Of a stretch of DNA of 19,438 bases, positions 7,835 to 15,156 are shown piece after piece. The stretch comes from Pseudomonadota bacterium. Its GTDB lineage: Bacteria; Myxococcota_A; Polyangia; Polyangiales; Polyangiaceae. A program made the translations under genes and the position numbers. The notes beneath the pieces were generated by a model, which saw only the letters and a list, made by a program, of their open reading frames with translations, was not told where the DNA came from and did no database searches. Numbering within the stretch: position 1 is the first letter of the stretch; each line of letters opens with the position of its first letter. Location: the NCBI GenBank assembly GCA_023460875.1, contig JAEWOQ010000515.1:1-19438 (forward strand), written 5' to 3'.

Positions 7835-7910
7835 GGTCACGGCTACCCCCCGCAAGTCCCCCGATTCACCGCCCCCCACGCAGGCGCCCCAGATCCTCAC
7901 CCCCAGTGGT

Positions 7911-8294
7911 TCATCCCTCCGCGCGGACTTCGATCCCGGGGATCTTCTCCTCGTAGAAGGCGATCCGATCCGCGAGGGCCGCGTGCTCGTCGTAGGTCTC
8001 CTCGTAACTCCAGACCACGTCCGCCAGCTCCTCGTCCCCCACCTTGACGTCGAAGTAGCTGGCGGTGCCCTTGAAGGGGCAGCTCGACTTCGTGTCCGTG
8101 CGCTCGAAGGCGTCGAGCTTCACGTCGCTCCGCGGAAAGTAGTCGCGCGGAGGATAGCCGTCCTCCTTCACTCGGATGACGTCTCGCGAGTCCGCCATTA
8201 CCTGCCCCGCGATCTCCACTCGCACCCTGCCCTTCACGTGCTCTTCCCGAACTTTGTGATCAGGCCATTTCTGATGCCCAGGTGACTTGCTCAT
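7911..8294 (-). CDS. DUF427 (NTP_transf_9) domain protein
   Basis: A 127-residue single-domain protein of the DUF427 family, cytoplasmic with no signal peptide. The family features seen are VxVxxAGxVMADSRD near the N-terminus, YFPRSDVKLDAFERTDTKSSCPFKGTASYFDV in the middle (residues about 57-90) and the C-terminal pattern WSYEE...IAFYEEKIPG. The biochemical role of the family is unproven. ATG 8294 is chosen because a run of six G (8300-8305) lies 5 nt upstream as a ribosome site and the family homology begins there; the longer upstream frame is Pro-rich and antisense to the lyase gene. It is divergent from the lyase. Downstream lies the minisatellite region. Confidence 0.88.
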   Translation of the reverse strand: MSKSPGHQKWPDHKVREEHVKGRVRVEIAGQVMADSRDVIRVKEDGYPPRDYFPRSDVKLDAFERTDTKSSCPFKGTASYFDVKVGDEELADVVWSYEETYDEHAALADRIAFYEEKIPGIEVRAEG

Positions 8295-8402
8295 GATTTC
8301 CCCCCAGGTTCCCTTCCTCCGTGTCCGGAACCTTCCTGCACCGTTGTAGCACGTCGTTTCAGGCCCATTCGGATTGACCAACAACACGGTCTCCGCGAGA
8401 CC

Positions 8403-8408
8403 TACCCT
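8403..8408 (+). promoter_or_regulatory. -10-like hexamer of the lyase gene
   Basis: TACCCT ends 10 nt before ATG 8419, and GGAG (8410-8413) lies between them. TTGACC at 8374-8379 is a possible -35, but the spacing of 23 bp is too long. Either this is a near-leaderless promoter, or the start is read from a longer transcript using GGAG. Confidence 0.3.
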
Positions 8409-8418
8409 TGGAGTGTCC

Positions 8419-10416
8419 ATGAGCTTCTCGATCCGTCCTCGGCACCTGACCCCGCCCATCCTCGCCCTCGCCCTGTCCGGCGCGTGCAGCAGCAACGCGC
8501 CCGATGACGCAGACGGTGGAGGAGGCGCCTCTGCCAGCGGTGGCGCCACGACGGGGGGCGCGTCCACGGGGGACCCCGACGCGACCGGCGGGACCAACAC
8601 GGGCGGGGCGGGCCAAGGTCCCGGCGCCGATGGGCCCAGCGGAGATGGCTTCCATCAGATGGAGAGACTCGACCGTGGCCTGGTAGCGGTGCTCGTCGAC
8701 GGCGGCGTGTACGTCGGCTTCCGGATGCACGGCTACGAGTACGACGCGGAGAGCCCCGCTCGGGTCGCCTACGCCGTGTACAGGGACGGCGCCCTCATCA
8801 CGACCTTGGAGGACAGCACCAACTACCTCGACGAGGGCGGCAGCGCCGACTCCCGCTACACGGTCCGGCTCGTGCTCGACGGCGTCGAGCGCGACGACTC
8901 CGAGGAGGTCACCCCCTGGGCGCAGCAGTACCTGCGCCTCCCCCTCGAGCCCCCAGGCTCCGGGTATCAGGCCAACGACGGCAGCGCGGGGGACGTGGAC
9001 GGCGACGGCGAATACGAGATCTTCCTCAAGTGGGAGCCCAACGACGCCAAGGACAACTCCCAGAGCGGGCACACCAGCGACGTCTACATCGACGCCCTGA
9101 AGCTCGACGGGACCCGCCTCTGGCGCATCAACCTCGGCCCGAACATCCGCGCAGGCGCCCACTACACCCAGTTCATCGTGTACGACTTCGACGGCGACGG
9201 GAAGGCGGAGCTGGCGGTGAAGACGGCCCCGGGCACCCGGGACGGCACAGGGGCGTTCCTGAGCAAGGGGCCCGCCGCCACCGCCGATCACGGCGCCGAC
9301 TACCGCAACGACGGCGGCTACATCCTCACGGGCCCAGAGTACCTGACCGTGTTCAGCGGCGAGACGGGCGAGGAGCTGGCCACCGCCACCTTCGAGGTCG
9401 GGCGCGAGAACGTCTCCGGCTGGGGCAACAACGAGAGCTACGGCAACCGGGTCGATCGCTTCCTGGCCACCGCGGCCCACCTGGACGAGACGGGCCTCGG
9501 CAGCATCGTCATGGCGCGGGGATACTACGGCCGCTCCACCCTGACCGCCTGGAACTTCCGCGGCGGCGAGCTGACCCAGCTCTGGAGGTTCGACAGCAAC
9601 GACACCCCGACGGACGCCTCCGGCAACCCCTTCACCGGGCAGGGCGCCCACAGCCTGAGCGTGGCGAACGTCGACGACGACCCTCAGCAGGAGATCATCT
9701 ACGGGGCCATGACCATCGACCACGACGGCAAGGGCCTGTGCTCCACGGACTACGGGCACGGAGACGCCCTGCACGTCACAGATCTCATCCCGTCGCGGCC
9801 CGGCGTCGAGGCGTTCATGCCCCACGAGAACACCGCGTCCCCCGACTGGACCCTGTGGGATCCGGGCACCTGTGAGATCATCCACAGGAGCCCGAACGAC
9901 GGCGCGGACACGGGGCGCGGCGTCGCCGCCGACATCGATCCCAACAACCCGGGCGCGGAGATGTGGGCGTCAGGCGGCGTGCCCTTCCTGAGCGCGAGCA
10001 CGGCCCAGAGCGTCGGCAGCAAGCCGTCACAGATCAATTTCGTGATCTGGTGGGACGGCGACGAGTCCCGGGAGCTCGAGGACGGCACGACGATCACGAA
10101 GTACGGCGCGGGCGCGCTGCTGAGCTGCGGTCAGTGCTCCTCGAACAACGGCACCAAGTCGACCCCGACCCTCACCGCGGATCTGTTCGGCGACTGGCGC
10201 GAGGAGATCATCTGGCGCGAGTCGGACAACTCGGCGCTGCGGATCTACACGACGACCCACCTCACCCAGCGCCGCATCTACACCCTGATGCACGATCCCC
10301 AGTACCGCGTGGCGGTCTCCTGGCAGAACGTCGCCTACAACCAGCCGCCCCACCCGAGCTTCCACATCGGCGCGGGCATGGTCGCTCCCCCCGCGCCGGA
10401 CATCCACGTCCCCTGA
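8419..10416 (+). CDS. rhamnogalacturonan lyase, polysaccharide lyase family 11, lipoprotein
   Basis: A 665-residue exported enzyme expected to cleave the rhamnogalacturonan I backbone of pectin by beta-elimination, like Bacillus YesW and YesX. The signal peptide ends in LSGAC (Cys 23); the serine at -3 is a slightly atypical lipobox. About 45 Gly/Ser/Thr-rich linker residues follow. The PL11 part starts near residue 75 with MERLDRGLVAV and YVGFRM. Two calcium-type loops DVDGDGEYE (192-200) and DFDGDGKAE (256-264) fit the beta-propeller of the family, and typical segments such as NFRGGEL and GDWREEIIWR follow. The length fits. ATG 8419 has GGAG 5 nt upstream. No other pectin gene is in the window, so it seems an isolated scavenging enzyme. 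Confidence 0.9.
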   Translation: MSFSIRPRHLTPPILALALSGACSSNAPDDADGGGGASASGGATTGGASTGDPDATGGTNTGGAGQGPGADGPSGDGFHQMERLDRGLVAVLVDGGVYVGFRMHGYEYDAESPARVAYAVYRDGALITTLEDSTNYLDEGGSADSRYTVRLVLDGVERDDSEEVTPWAQQYLRLPLEPPGSGYQANDGSAGDVDGDGEYEIFLKWEPNDAKDNSQSGHTSDVYIDALKLDGTRLWRINLGPNIRAGAHYTQFIVYDFDGDGKAELAVKTAPGTRDGTGAFLSKGPAATADHGADYRNDGGYILTGPEYLTVFSGETGEELATATFEVGRENVSGWGNNESYGNRVDRFLATAAHLDETGLGSIVMARGYYGRSTLTAWNFRGGELTQLWRFDSNDTPTDASGNPFTGQGAHSLSVANVDDDPQQEIIYGAMTIDHDGKGLCSTDYGHGDALHVTDLIPSRPGVEAFMPHENTASPDWTLWDPGTCEIIHRSPNDGADTGRGVAADIDPNNPGAEMWASGGVPFLSASTAQSVGSKPSQINFVIWWDGDESRELEDGTTITKYGAGALLSCGQCSSNNGTKSTPTLTADLFGDWREEIIWRESDNSALRIYTTTHLTQRRIYTLMHDPQYRVAVSWQNVAYNQPPHPSFHIGAGMVAPPAPDIHVP

Positions 10417-10485
10417 GCCGACCCTCACTGCTCTCGAGCTCACGGGGAGCCGATCCGGCCTCCCCGTCCAGCCTCCCTGTCTCCC

Positions 10486-10518
10486 CTGCCGGCGGGCTGC
10501 CGGCGGGCCGCGGGCGGG
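10486..10518. repeat. 11-bp GC-rich tandem repeat, 3 copies
   Basis: CTGCCGGCGGG occurs at 10486-10496 and 10497-10507, followed by the variant CCGCGGGCGGG at 10508-10518. It lies downstream of the lyase gene. The unit can fold on itself, but no T-run follows, so a classical terminator is not supported. Confidence 0.7.
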
Positions 10519-10558
10519 CTGCGGTTCGCCTGCCCCCCGACGATATGCTCCCGGTGCC

Positions 10559-10586
10559 TTGCGCTCCAGGCGAGGCTCGCTATCGT
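10559..10586 (+). promoter_or_regulatory. candidate promoter of the 45-residue membrane protein gene
   Basis: TTGCGC (10559-10564), a 16-bp spacer and TATCGT (10581-10586) form a plausible sigma-70 type promoter. The -10 ends 9 nt before ATG 10596, so the transcript would have almost no leader. This fits the absence of a ribosome site. Confidence 0.45.
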
Positions 10587-10595
10587 CGCGCCGCG

Positions 10596-10733
10596 ATGTT
10601 CGAGCCCGCCTTCATCACCCTCGCGAAGATCGTGGCCACCCTGGTGGTCCCCATGAGCGTCATCCCGCTCCTCTTCATGTTGTCGAAGGGCGCGGACACG
10701 TCCGAGCCGACGGACATCTTCGACACGGACTAG
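10596..10733 (+). CDS. small single-pass membrane protein, 45 residues
   Basis: A 45-residue peptide with one hydrophobic span (residues about 6-29, with a central Pro) and an acidic tail of the form SKGADTSEPTDIFDTD. All 45 codons end in G or C, which is as strong a coding signal as any proven gene here. The other frames of this segment do not show it. There is no Shine-Dalgarno sequence, but a promoter-like pair ends 9 nt before the ATG. The peptide is probably inserted in the inner membrane. The family is not recognised; it could be a small subunit or regulator. It converges on the PDZ gene across a 53-bp gap. Confidence 0.65.
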   Translation: MFEPAFITLAKIVATLVVPMSVIPLLFMLSKGADTSEPTDIFDTD

Positions 10734-10759
10734 TCGAGAGCGAGCTTCGCTTCGATCCT

Positions 10760-10789
10760 GCGGCCCAACTTCAGCGGCCCCAACTTTCA
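10760..10789. repeat. 14-16 bp tandem repeat anchored at the PDZ gene stop codon
   Basis: On the plus strand GCGGCCCAACTTCA (10760-10773) is followed by GCGGCCCCAACTTTCA (10774-10789). On the minus strand each unit begins with TGA, and the first TGA is the stop codon of the PDZ gene (10787-10789). The copies differ by two single-base insertions. Confidence 0.7.
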
Positions 10790-13756
10790 GCGACTCAGGG
10801 TCTCCCGCGCGACCCGCGTGCGCACGGTGGCGCCGCCCCGGGACAAATTCAGGACCACGTCCGATCCCGCCGGACCTCCGAGGCGCTGCCGAGCGTCCGC
10901 CATCCCGGCGACGCCGTGGCCGTCCACCTCCACGAGCACGTCGCCCGCCTGGAGACCCGCCCGCTCGGCTTCGCTCCCCTCGGCGACGTGCACCAGCACG
11001 ACGACCGTGCCGCGACGCTCGTCACGTTCTCCCAGGGTCACGGCGACGCCCCCGCGCCAATCGTGCCCGTCCTCCGCCGGCGGCTCCGTGAGCCGGATCA
11101 CCAGATCCCGGTGCTCGTCCCCAGCGCCCAGCACCACCGTGACGTTGCCGCGCCCCACGCCGGACGCTTGGGCGCTCACCGTGCGCCGGCCAGCCTCCAC
11201 TCCCTCCAGCACGAACTCGCCCGCGCCATCCGTGACCACCATCCCCTGAGGGAGCGCCCCCTGAGGCACGTAGGCGGGCACCACCCCAGCGGCTACCCGC
11301 GCGCCGGGCACCGCCTCCCCCGCGGTGTCGAGGACCCGACCTCGCACGCTGGCTGCCTCGACGAGATCGATCGTCGGCACCTCGAAGGGCCGGTCCCGCT
11401 CCCGCCGGCTCACGGTCACCTCGAGGGACCCGCGGCCCAGCTCCGGGTGCTCCACGGACACCGTGAAGGCCCCCGGGGGGACGTCTCCCAGGCGGTACTC
11501 GCCGTTCCCGTCGGCGCGGGCCTCGCGGCGAATCCCTTCGCCCCGGAACACCACCCGAGCCCCAGAGGCGGGCTGGCGCCCACGCACCCCGGTGACCCGC
11601 CCGGTCACCGCCGTGGCCCGCTGCAAGCGTAAGCGGCCCTCCTCCGGCAGCTCGGGCCACACCGCGTCCAGGCGCGCGAACCCCGGGCTCTCCACCGACA
11701 CCCGCGCCTGGATCCCAGCGGCGGCCGCCAGCTCGACCGTGCCGTCTGCCGCCGAGAAGCGCGTCTCCCGCAGGGGCACCTCCGGATCGAGGGACAGCAC
11801 CGTGACCTGTGCCACGGCCACGGGCTCATCGCGATCGTCGAGCACCTCGAAGCGCACGTCCTTGCGCGGCGCAGGGAGCGCCAGCTCCAGCTGCTCCCGC
11901 GGGTCGTCGCCGAGGGTGACCTCGCGCCGCAGCGCCACGCGCAGGGGGTCGTCCACCCCGAACACGGAGACCACGAGCTCCTTCGGGGCCACCGCCACGG
12001 CGAAGGTGCCGTCGGCGCGGGTGAGCAGCGTGCGATCGAAGGCGCCGCGGCGCGCCTGCAGTCGGACACGGGCCAGCGCCACGGGGAAGCCGTCGGCGTC
12101 GACCAGGCGCCCCTCGACGCGCCGCCCCGCGCGCAGCACCACCTCCACCTCCGCCTCGGCTCCCGCGGCGAGCCGCACGGGGTCGCTCACGCTCTCCACG
12201 AACTCCGGGTGCCGCGCGAGCACCCGCAGCTCCCCTGGGCTCACCCCGCCCGCGCGGAAGCGGCCATATCCGTCGGTCGTCCAGCGACTCTGGAGCACGT
12301 CGGCGAGGACGTTCACCCCGGGCACCGCCGCCCCCACCATCGGGATCGGCGGCACGGGACCAGGCATCACCCCGAGCTCCCCCGCGGGGACGAGCGGCGC
12401 GGGTCCCGCGAGGATCTGATCGAAGTGCGCCTTGCGCACGGCGCCGCTCTCCGGGGTGAGCGCCACGGGCATGCCGTACACGTCCGTCCCGATGACCTCG
12501 AGGGAGACGCCCTCCACGGGGAAGCCGCGCTCATCGACGACCCGCCCCACGAGGCTGCCGCCCCGCACCAGCTCCACCCGGAGGGTCTCAGCGGGGCCGA
12601 CCGGATCGACCCCGACCCACAGGGACCGCGGGACGAAGCCATCCGCCCGCACCGCGAGGTGCGCCTGGTGCCAGCGCAAGGGGCCGAGGCGCGCGCGGCC
12701 CGCGTCGTTCGTCCGCGCCGCGAAGGGGAAGGCCGCGACCCCCGCCTCCGCGAGCACCAGATCCGCGTCCGGGACGGGCTGCCCCTCCGCGTCCACCACC
12801 TCCACCGAGAGGAAGCGCCCCTCCCGGAGGACGATCTCCACCGTGTGGAGCCCCCGCTCGTGCACCCCGTGCCGCAGATCGATGCCCCGCAGGGTGTCGG
12901 AGATGCGCGAGTCGGCGCGGGCGAAGACGTCGTAGGTGCCCGCCAGCAGCCCCGTGATCACCACCTCGCCGGAGGGGTTCGTGTCGACCCGGCGGGTGGG
13001 CCACAGCTGAGGTCCGCTGAGCTGGACCTCAGCGCCCCCGACCGGCGTGCCAGACGTACCCCGCACGACCACCCGCAGCCCCAGAGCCCGGCGCAGCTGC
13101 ACCTCGAGCTCGGCGCCGCTCGTCGTCGCCTCGAAGGGTTCGTAGCCCCGGGCGACGACCCGCACCGCCCGAGCGCCGCCCCGCAGCCCCTCGACGGCGA
13201 CGCGCCCCTCCCCATCCGTCGTCCCCGCGACGGGCAGCTGGTCTCCTCCGGTGACGAGCACGGCGGCGCCCTCCACGGGCTCTTCCCCGTCGCGCACGCG
13301 GACGACCAGGGGCGCCGACGCTGCCTCCAGGACCAAGCGCACCTCGCGGGCCCCATGGATGGCCACGGGCTGCGCGAGCCGCGCTGTCCCGGTAGCTCGA
13401 ACGAGCACCCAGTACTCTCCGGGGGGGATGCGCGCTGGGGCGGCGCCCTCCGCGTCCGTGGTCAGGTCCGCCACGTACTCGTAGCTCCCGGCGCGTTCGC
13501 GAAAGAACCGCACGCTCGCTCCGGCGGCGGGCTCTTCGGGGGCCCCGTCCGCCGCCAGGACCACCCGCACCGCGACCGACAGCAGGGACGCGGCCGGCGG
13601 AGGCGTGATCCGCTCCCGCCCGGGCTCGCCGTCAAACCCGATCGCGACGAGCGCGCAGGCGATGCCCGCCAGCGCCCAGAGCCAGCCGGGCAGCCGCCCC
13701 CCCGCTGTTCCGCTGGTGCCCTTCCTGCCAAGGGGAGTGGAGGGCCCATCCATCAC
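10787..13756 (-). CDS. membrane-anchored multi-module protein with carboxypeptidase-regulatory-like repeats and a C-terminal PDZ domain
   Basis: A 989-residue protein. A cytoplasmic N-terminus is followed by one hydrophobic span (about 22-41), so nearly all of it lies outside the inner membrane. About eight or nine beta-sandwich modules follow, of the form GRVxDxxGxPVxGARVxxxxxxxxxxTDxxGxF. They match carboxypeptidase-regulatory-like (SpaA/transthyretin-type) folds. A Pro-rich insert (about 450-490) contains AGPAPLVPAGEL. The last about 85 residues form a PDZ domain (GLQAGDVLVEVDGHGVAG). No catalytic domain is visible, so a scaffold or peptide-binding role in the envelope is inferred. GTG 13756 and ATG 13753 are both possible starts; TAGGGT lies 11 nt before the GTG. 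It is divergent from the VWA lipoprotein. Confidence 0.85.
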   Translation of the reverse strand: MMDGPSTPLGRKGTSGTAGGRLPGWLWALAGIACALVAIGFDGEPGRERITPPPAASLLSVAVRVVLAADGAPEEPAAGASVRFFRERAGSYEYVADLTTDAEGAAPARIPPGEYWVLVRATGTARLAQPVAIHGAREVRLVLEAASAPLVVRVRDGEEPVEGAAVLVTGGDQLPVAGTTDGEGRVAVEGLRGGARAVRVVARGYEPFEATTSGAELEVQLRRALGLRVVVRGTSGTPVGGAEVQLSGPQLWPTRRVDTNPSGEVVITGLLAGTYDVFARADSRISDTLRGIDLRHGVHERGLHTVEIVLREGRFLSVEVVDAEGQPVPDADLVLAEAGVAAFPFAARTNDAGRARLGPLRWHQAHLAVRADGFVPRSLWVGVDPVGPAETLRVELVRGGSLVGRVVDERGFPVEGVSLEVIGTDVYGMPVALTPESGAVRKAHFDQILAGPAPLVPAGELGVMPGPVPPIPMVGAAVPGVNVLADVLQSRWTTDGYGRFRAGGVSPGELRVLARHPEFVESVSDPVRLAAGAEAEVEVVLRAGRRVEGRLVDADGFPVALARVRLQARRGAFDRTLLTRADGTFAVAVAPKELVVSVFGVDDPLRVALRREVTLGDDPREQLELALPAPRKDVRFEVLDDRDEPVAVAQVTVLSLDPEVPLRETRFSAADGTVELAAAAGIQARVSVESPGFARLDAVWPELPEEGRLRLQRATAVTGRVTGVRGRQPASGARVVFRGEGIRREARADGNGEYRLGDVPPGAFTVSVEHPELGRGSLEVTVSRRERDRPFEVPTIDLVEAASVRGRVLDTAGEAVPGARVAAGVVPAYVPQGALPQGMVVTDGAGEFVLEGVEAGRRTVSAQASGVGRGNVTVVLGAGDEHRDLVIRLTEPPAEDGHDWRGGVAVTLGERDERRGTVVVLVHVAEGSEAERAGLQAGDVLVEVDGHGVAGMADARQRLGGPAGSDVVLNLSRGGATVRTRVARETLSR

Positions 13757-13767
13757 GACCGGCCGTC

Positions 13768-13773
13768 ACCCTA
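13768..13773 (-). promoter_or_regulatory. -10-like hexamer of the PDZ protein gene
   Basis: On the minus strand TAGGGT ends 11 nt before GTG 13756 and 14 nt before ATG 13753. TTGACG (13799-13794) is a candidate -35, but the 20-bp spacing is longer than usual. Confidence 0.35.
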
Positions 13774-13804
13774 GCAGCAACGTCGGCAACTTCCGTCAAC
13801 GGCA

Positions 13805-13819
13805 CGCTCCCAGGGAGCG
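13805..13819. promoter_or_regulatory. 15-bp perfect palindrome in the divergent promoter region
   Basis: CGCTCCC, a central A, then GGGAGCG form a perfect 7-1-7 inverted repeat. It lies 18 bp upstream of the TATTCT -10-like hexamer of the VWA gene, in the place where a -35 would be, and no TTG-type -35 is present. A dimeric regulator site shared by both divergent genes is the inferred role. Confidence 0.5.
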
Positions 13820-13837
13820 AGACGCTGCCCCGAGTGC

Positions 13838-13843
13838 TATTCT
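13838..13843 (+). promoter_or_regulatory. -10-like hexamer of the VWA lipoprotein gene
   Basis: TATTCT ends 8 nt before GTG 13852, which fits a leaderless transcript. It also argues against the alternative start at GTG 13834, which lies upstream of the hexamer. Confidence 0.4.
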
Positions 13844-13851
13844 GCGGGCTC

Positions 13852-15060
13852 GTGCGCTCACTTCGTCTGGCCTGCTTGGGGTTGGCTCTGGGGCTCCTGC
13901 AGGGGGTCGCAGGTTGCGGGGACGACCCTCGCCCGCCGCCCTTCTCGGGAGGAGCCTCCGGTGGCAGCCCGCCCGCAGGCACGGGCGGCCAGCTCCCGGT
14001 GGACGAGTGCGAGAGGCCCCCGGAGCCAGGCGACACTAGCCTGTGCGGCAACGAGGTCGTGCTCGTCCTCCAGCAGAAGCCGAACCTGCACTTCGTGCTC
14101 GACGTGTCGGGGAGCATGTCCTTGCCCATGGATGGCGGCGCGACCACCCGGCTGGAGGTGGCGAAGGCGGCCCTCAAGAACCTGCTCCTGGAGATGGGGC
14201 ACCGGATCAACTACGGCGTCACCGTCTTCCCGGCGGCGGGCCCCGATCCTTCCGGGGATGGCTCCTGCGGCCGCGGCGAAGAGCTCTTCGAGACGCAGGA
14301 GGGCGATCCCATCCGATGCGCGGGCGACCGGCGACCAGGTCCGGTCCTCACCTCGCTCTTGCGGGTGATGAACCCCATCGTGCCCGTGGGGGGAACCCCG
14401 CTCGCCGCCACCCTGAACGGGGTGCTCCCGCGGATGTCGAGCCTCGAGGGGACCAGCGCGGTGGTGTTGATCACCGACGGGGCGCCCAACTGCGGCTTGA
14501 CGCCCTGCACGGCGGAGGAGTGCATGCTCAGCGTCGAGGGCTATAGCTACATGGGGACCAACTGCGACGCGGCGCTCAACTGCTGCGACCCCGACGTCAT
14601 CGACGCCCCGCTGGCGGCCCTCAACTGCGTGGACCGGAGCGCCAGCCTGGCGGCGATCGAGAAGCTCGCCAGCGCGGACATCAAGACCTACGTGGTCGGC
14701 ATCCCAGGGACGGAGTTCTACGTCGACGTGCTCGATCAGCTCGCGGAGGCGGGGAACACCGCCCAGCAGGGGCAACGGAAGTACTTCGCGATCAGCGACG
14801 GCAACGCCTTGCAGGAGGCGCTGCAAGCCATCGGCAACGACGTCGCGGTGACCTGCGACATCGCCCTCCAGTCCGACGCCGTCTCACCGCACCTGACCAA
14901 CGTGTACTTCGACTCCAGCCTCGTCCCCTTCGATGAAACGGACGGCTGGACGTACGCCGACCAGACCGTCCACCTGCATGGGACTTACTGCGACGATCTG
15001 CTGGCGGGCGGCGTCGTCAACGTGCAGGTCGTGTCGGGCTGCCCGACCGTGGTGCGCTGA
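13852..15060 (+). CDS. von Willebrand factor A domain lipoprotein
   Basis: A 402-residue predicted lipoprotein. The signal peptide begins with basic residues MRSLR and ends in the lipobox VAGC (Cys 22). A Gly/Pro-rich linker of the form SGGASGGSPPAGTGG follows. The VWA domain (about 78-330) has a complete metal-ion-dependent adhesion site: DVSGSMS with Asp84, Ser86 and Ser88, then Thr182 in GGTPLA and Asp209 in ITDGAP. Several cysteines (GLTPCTAEECM, NCCDPD) suggest disulfides in an insertion. A beta-rich segment of about 70 residues ends the protein. It should bind a protein or matrix ligand through the metal. GTG 13852 is preferred over the in-frame GTG 13834 because the signal peptide fits better there. 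It shares a short upstream region with the divergent PDZ gene. Confidence 0.85.
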   Translation: MRSLRLACLGLALGLLQGVAGCGDDPRPPPFSGGASGGSPPAGTGGQLPVDECERPPEPGDTSLCGNEVVLVLQQKPNLHFVLDVSGSMSLPMDGGATTRLEVAKAALKNLLLEMGHRINYGVTVFPAAGPDPSGDGSCGRGEELFETQEGDPIRCAGDRRPGPVLTSLLRVMNPIVPVGGTPLAATLNGVLPRMSSLEGTSAVVLITDGAPNCGLTPCTAEECMLSVEGYSYMGTNCDAALNCCDPDVIDAPLAALNCVDRSASLAAIEKLASADIKTYVVGIPGTEFYVDVLDQLAEAGNTAQQGQRKYFAISDGNALQEALQAIGNDVAVTCDIALQSDAVSPHLTNVYFDSSLVPFDETDGWTYADQTVHLHGTYCDDLLAGGVVNVQVVSGCPTVVR

Positions 15061-15092
15061 ACCCGGTGCGCTGAACCCGGTGCGCTGAACCC
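15051..15092. repeat. 14-bp perfect tandem repeat anchored at the VWA gene stop codon
   Basis: GGTGCGCTGAACCC occurs three times without a mismatch (15051-15064, 15065-15078, 15079-15092). The first copy contains the last codons and the TGA stop (15058-15060). Because 14 is not a multiple of three, the three TGA copies fall in all three forward frames. Confidence 0.88.
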
Positions 15093-15118
15093 AGCGTCCG
15101 GCCGCCAGCCGGCCTCGC

Positions 15119-15147
15119 TTGCCTCGGTCGAAGCGCGCCATTAGCAT
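15119..15147 (+). promoter_or_regulatory. candidate promoter of the chorismate mutase gene
   Basis: TTGCCT (15119-15124), a 17-bp spacer and TAGCAT (15142-15147) form the best promoter-like pair in the window. The -10 ends 9 nt before GTG 15157, so the transcript would be nearly leaderless, and no ribosome site is visible. Confidence 0.55.
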
Positions 15148-15156
15148 TCCGGCGCC

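Larger units (their letters stand above)
7460..7910. other. gene-free stretch between the GGDEF and DUF427 genes
   Basis: Frames cross this stretch on both strands, but they run through tandem repeats whose periods (13 and 71 bp) are not multiples of three, and they lack normal codon bias. The stretch holds a 13-bp minisatellite and a 71-bp tandem duplication. The remainder (7835-7910) is C-rich with nothing recognisable. The promoter of the GGDEF gene should lie near 7460-7560, but no convincing hexamer pair was found. Confidence 0.6.

Noticed and set aside
7577..8047. Plus-strand frame through the minisatellite region
   Set aside because: Repeat periods of 13 and 71 bp are not multiples of three, codon use is unlike the genes, and it overlaps the DUF427 gene.
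10486..10518. Rho-independent terminator after the lyase gene
   Set aside because: The GC-rich stem potential comes from tandem repetition and no T-run follows.
13834..13851. Earlier GTG start for the VWA lipoprotein
   Set aside because: It lies upstream of the -10-like TATTCT and would put MLFCGL before the basic signal-peptide residues; GTG 13852 gives a standard lipoprotein signal.
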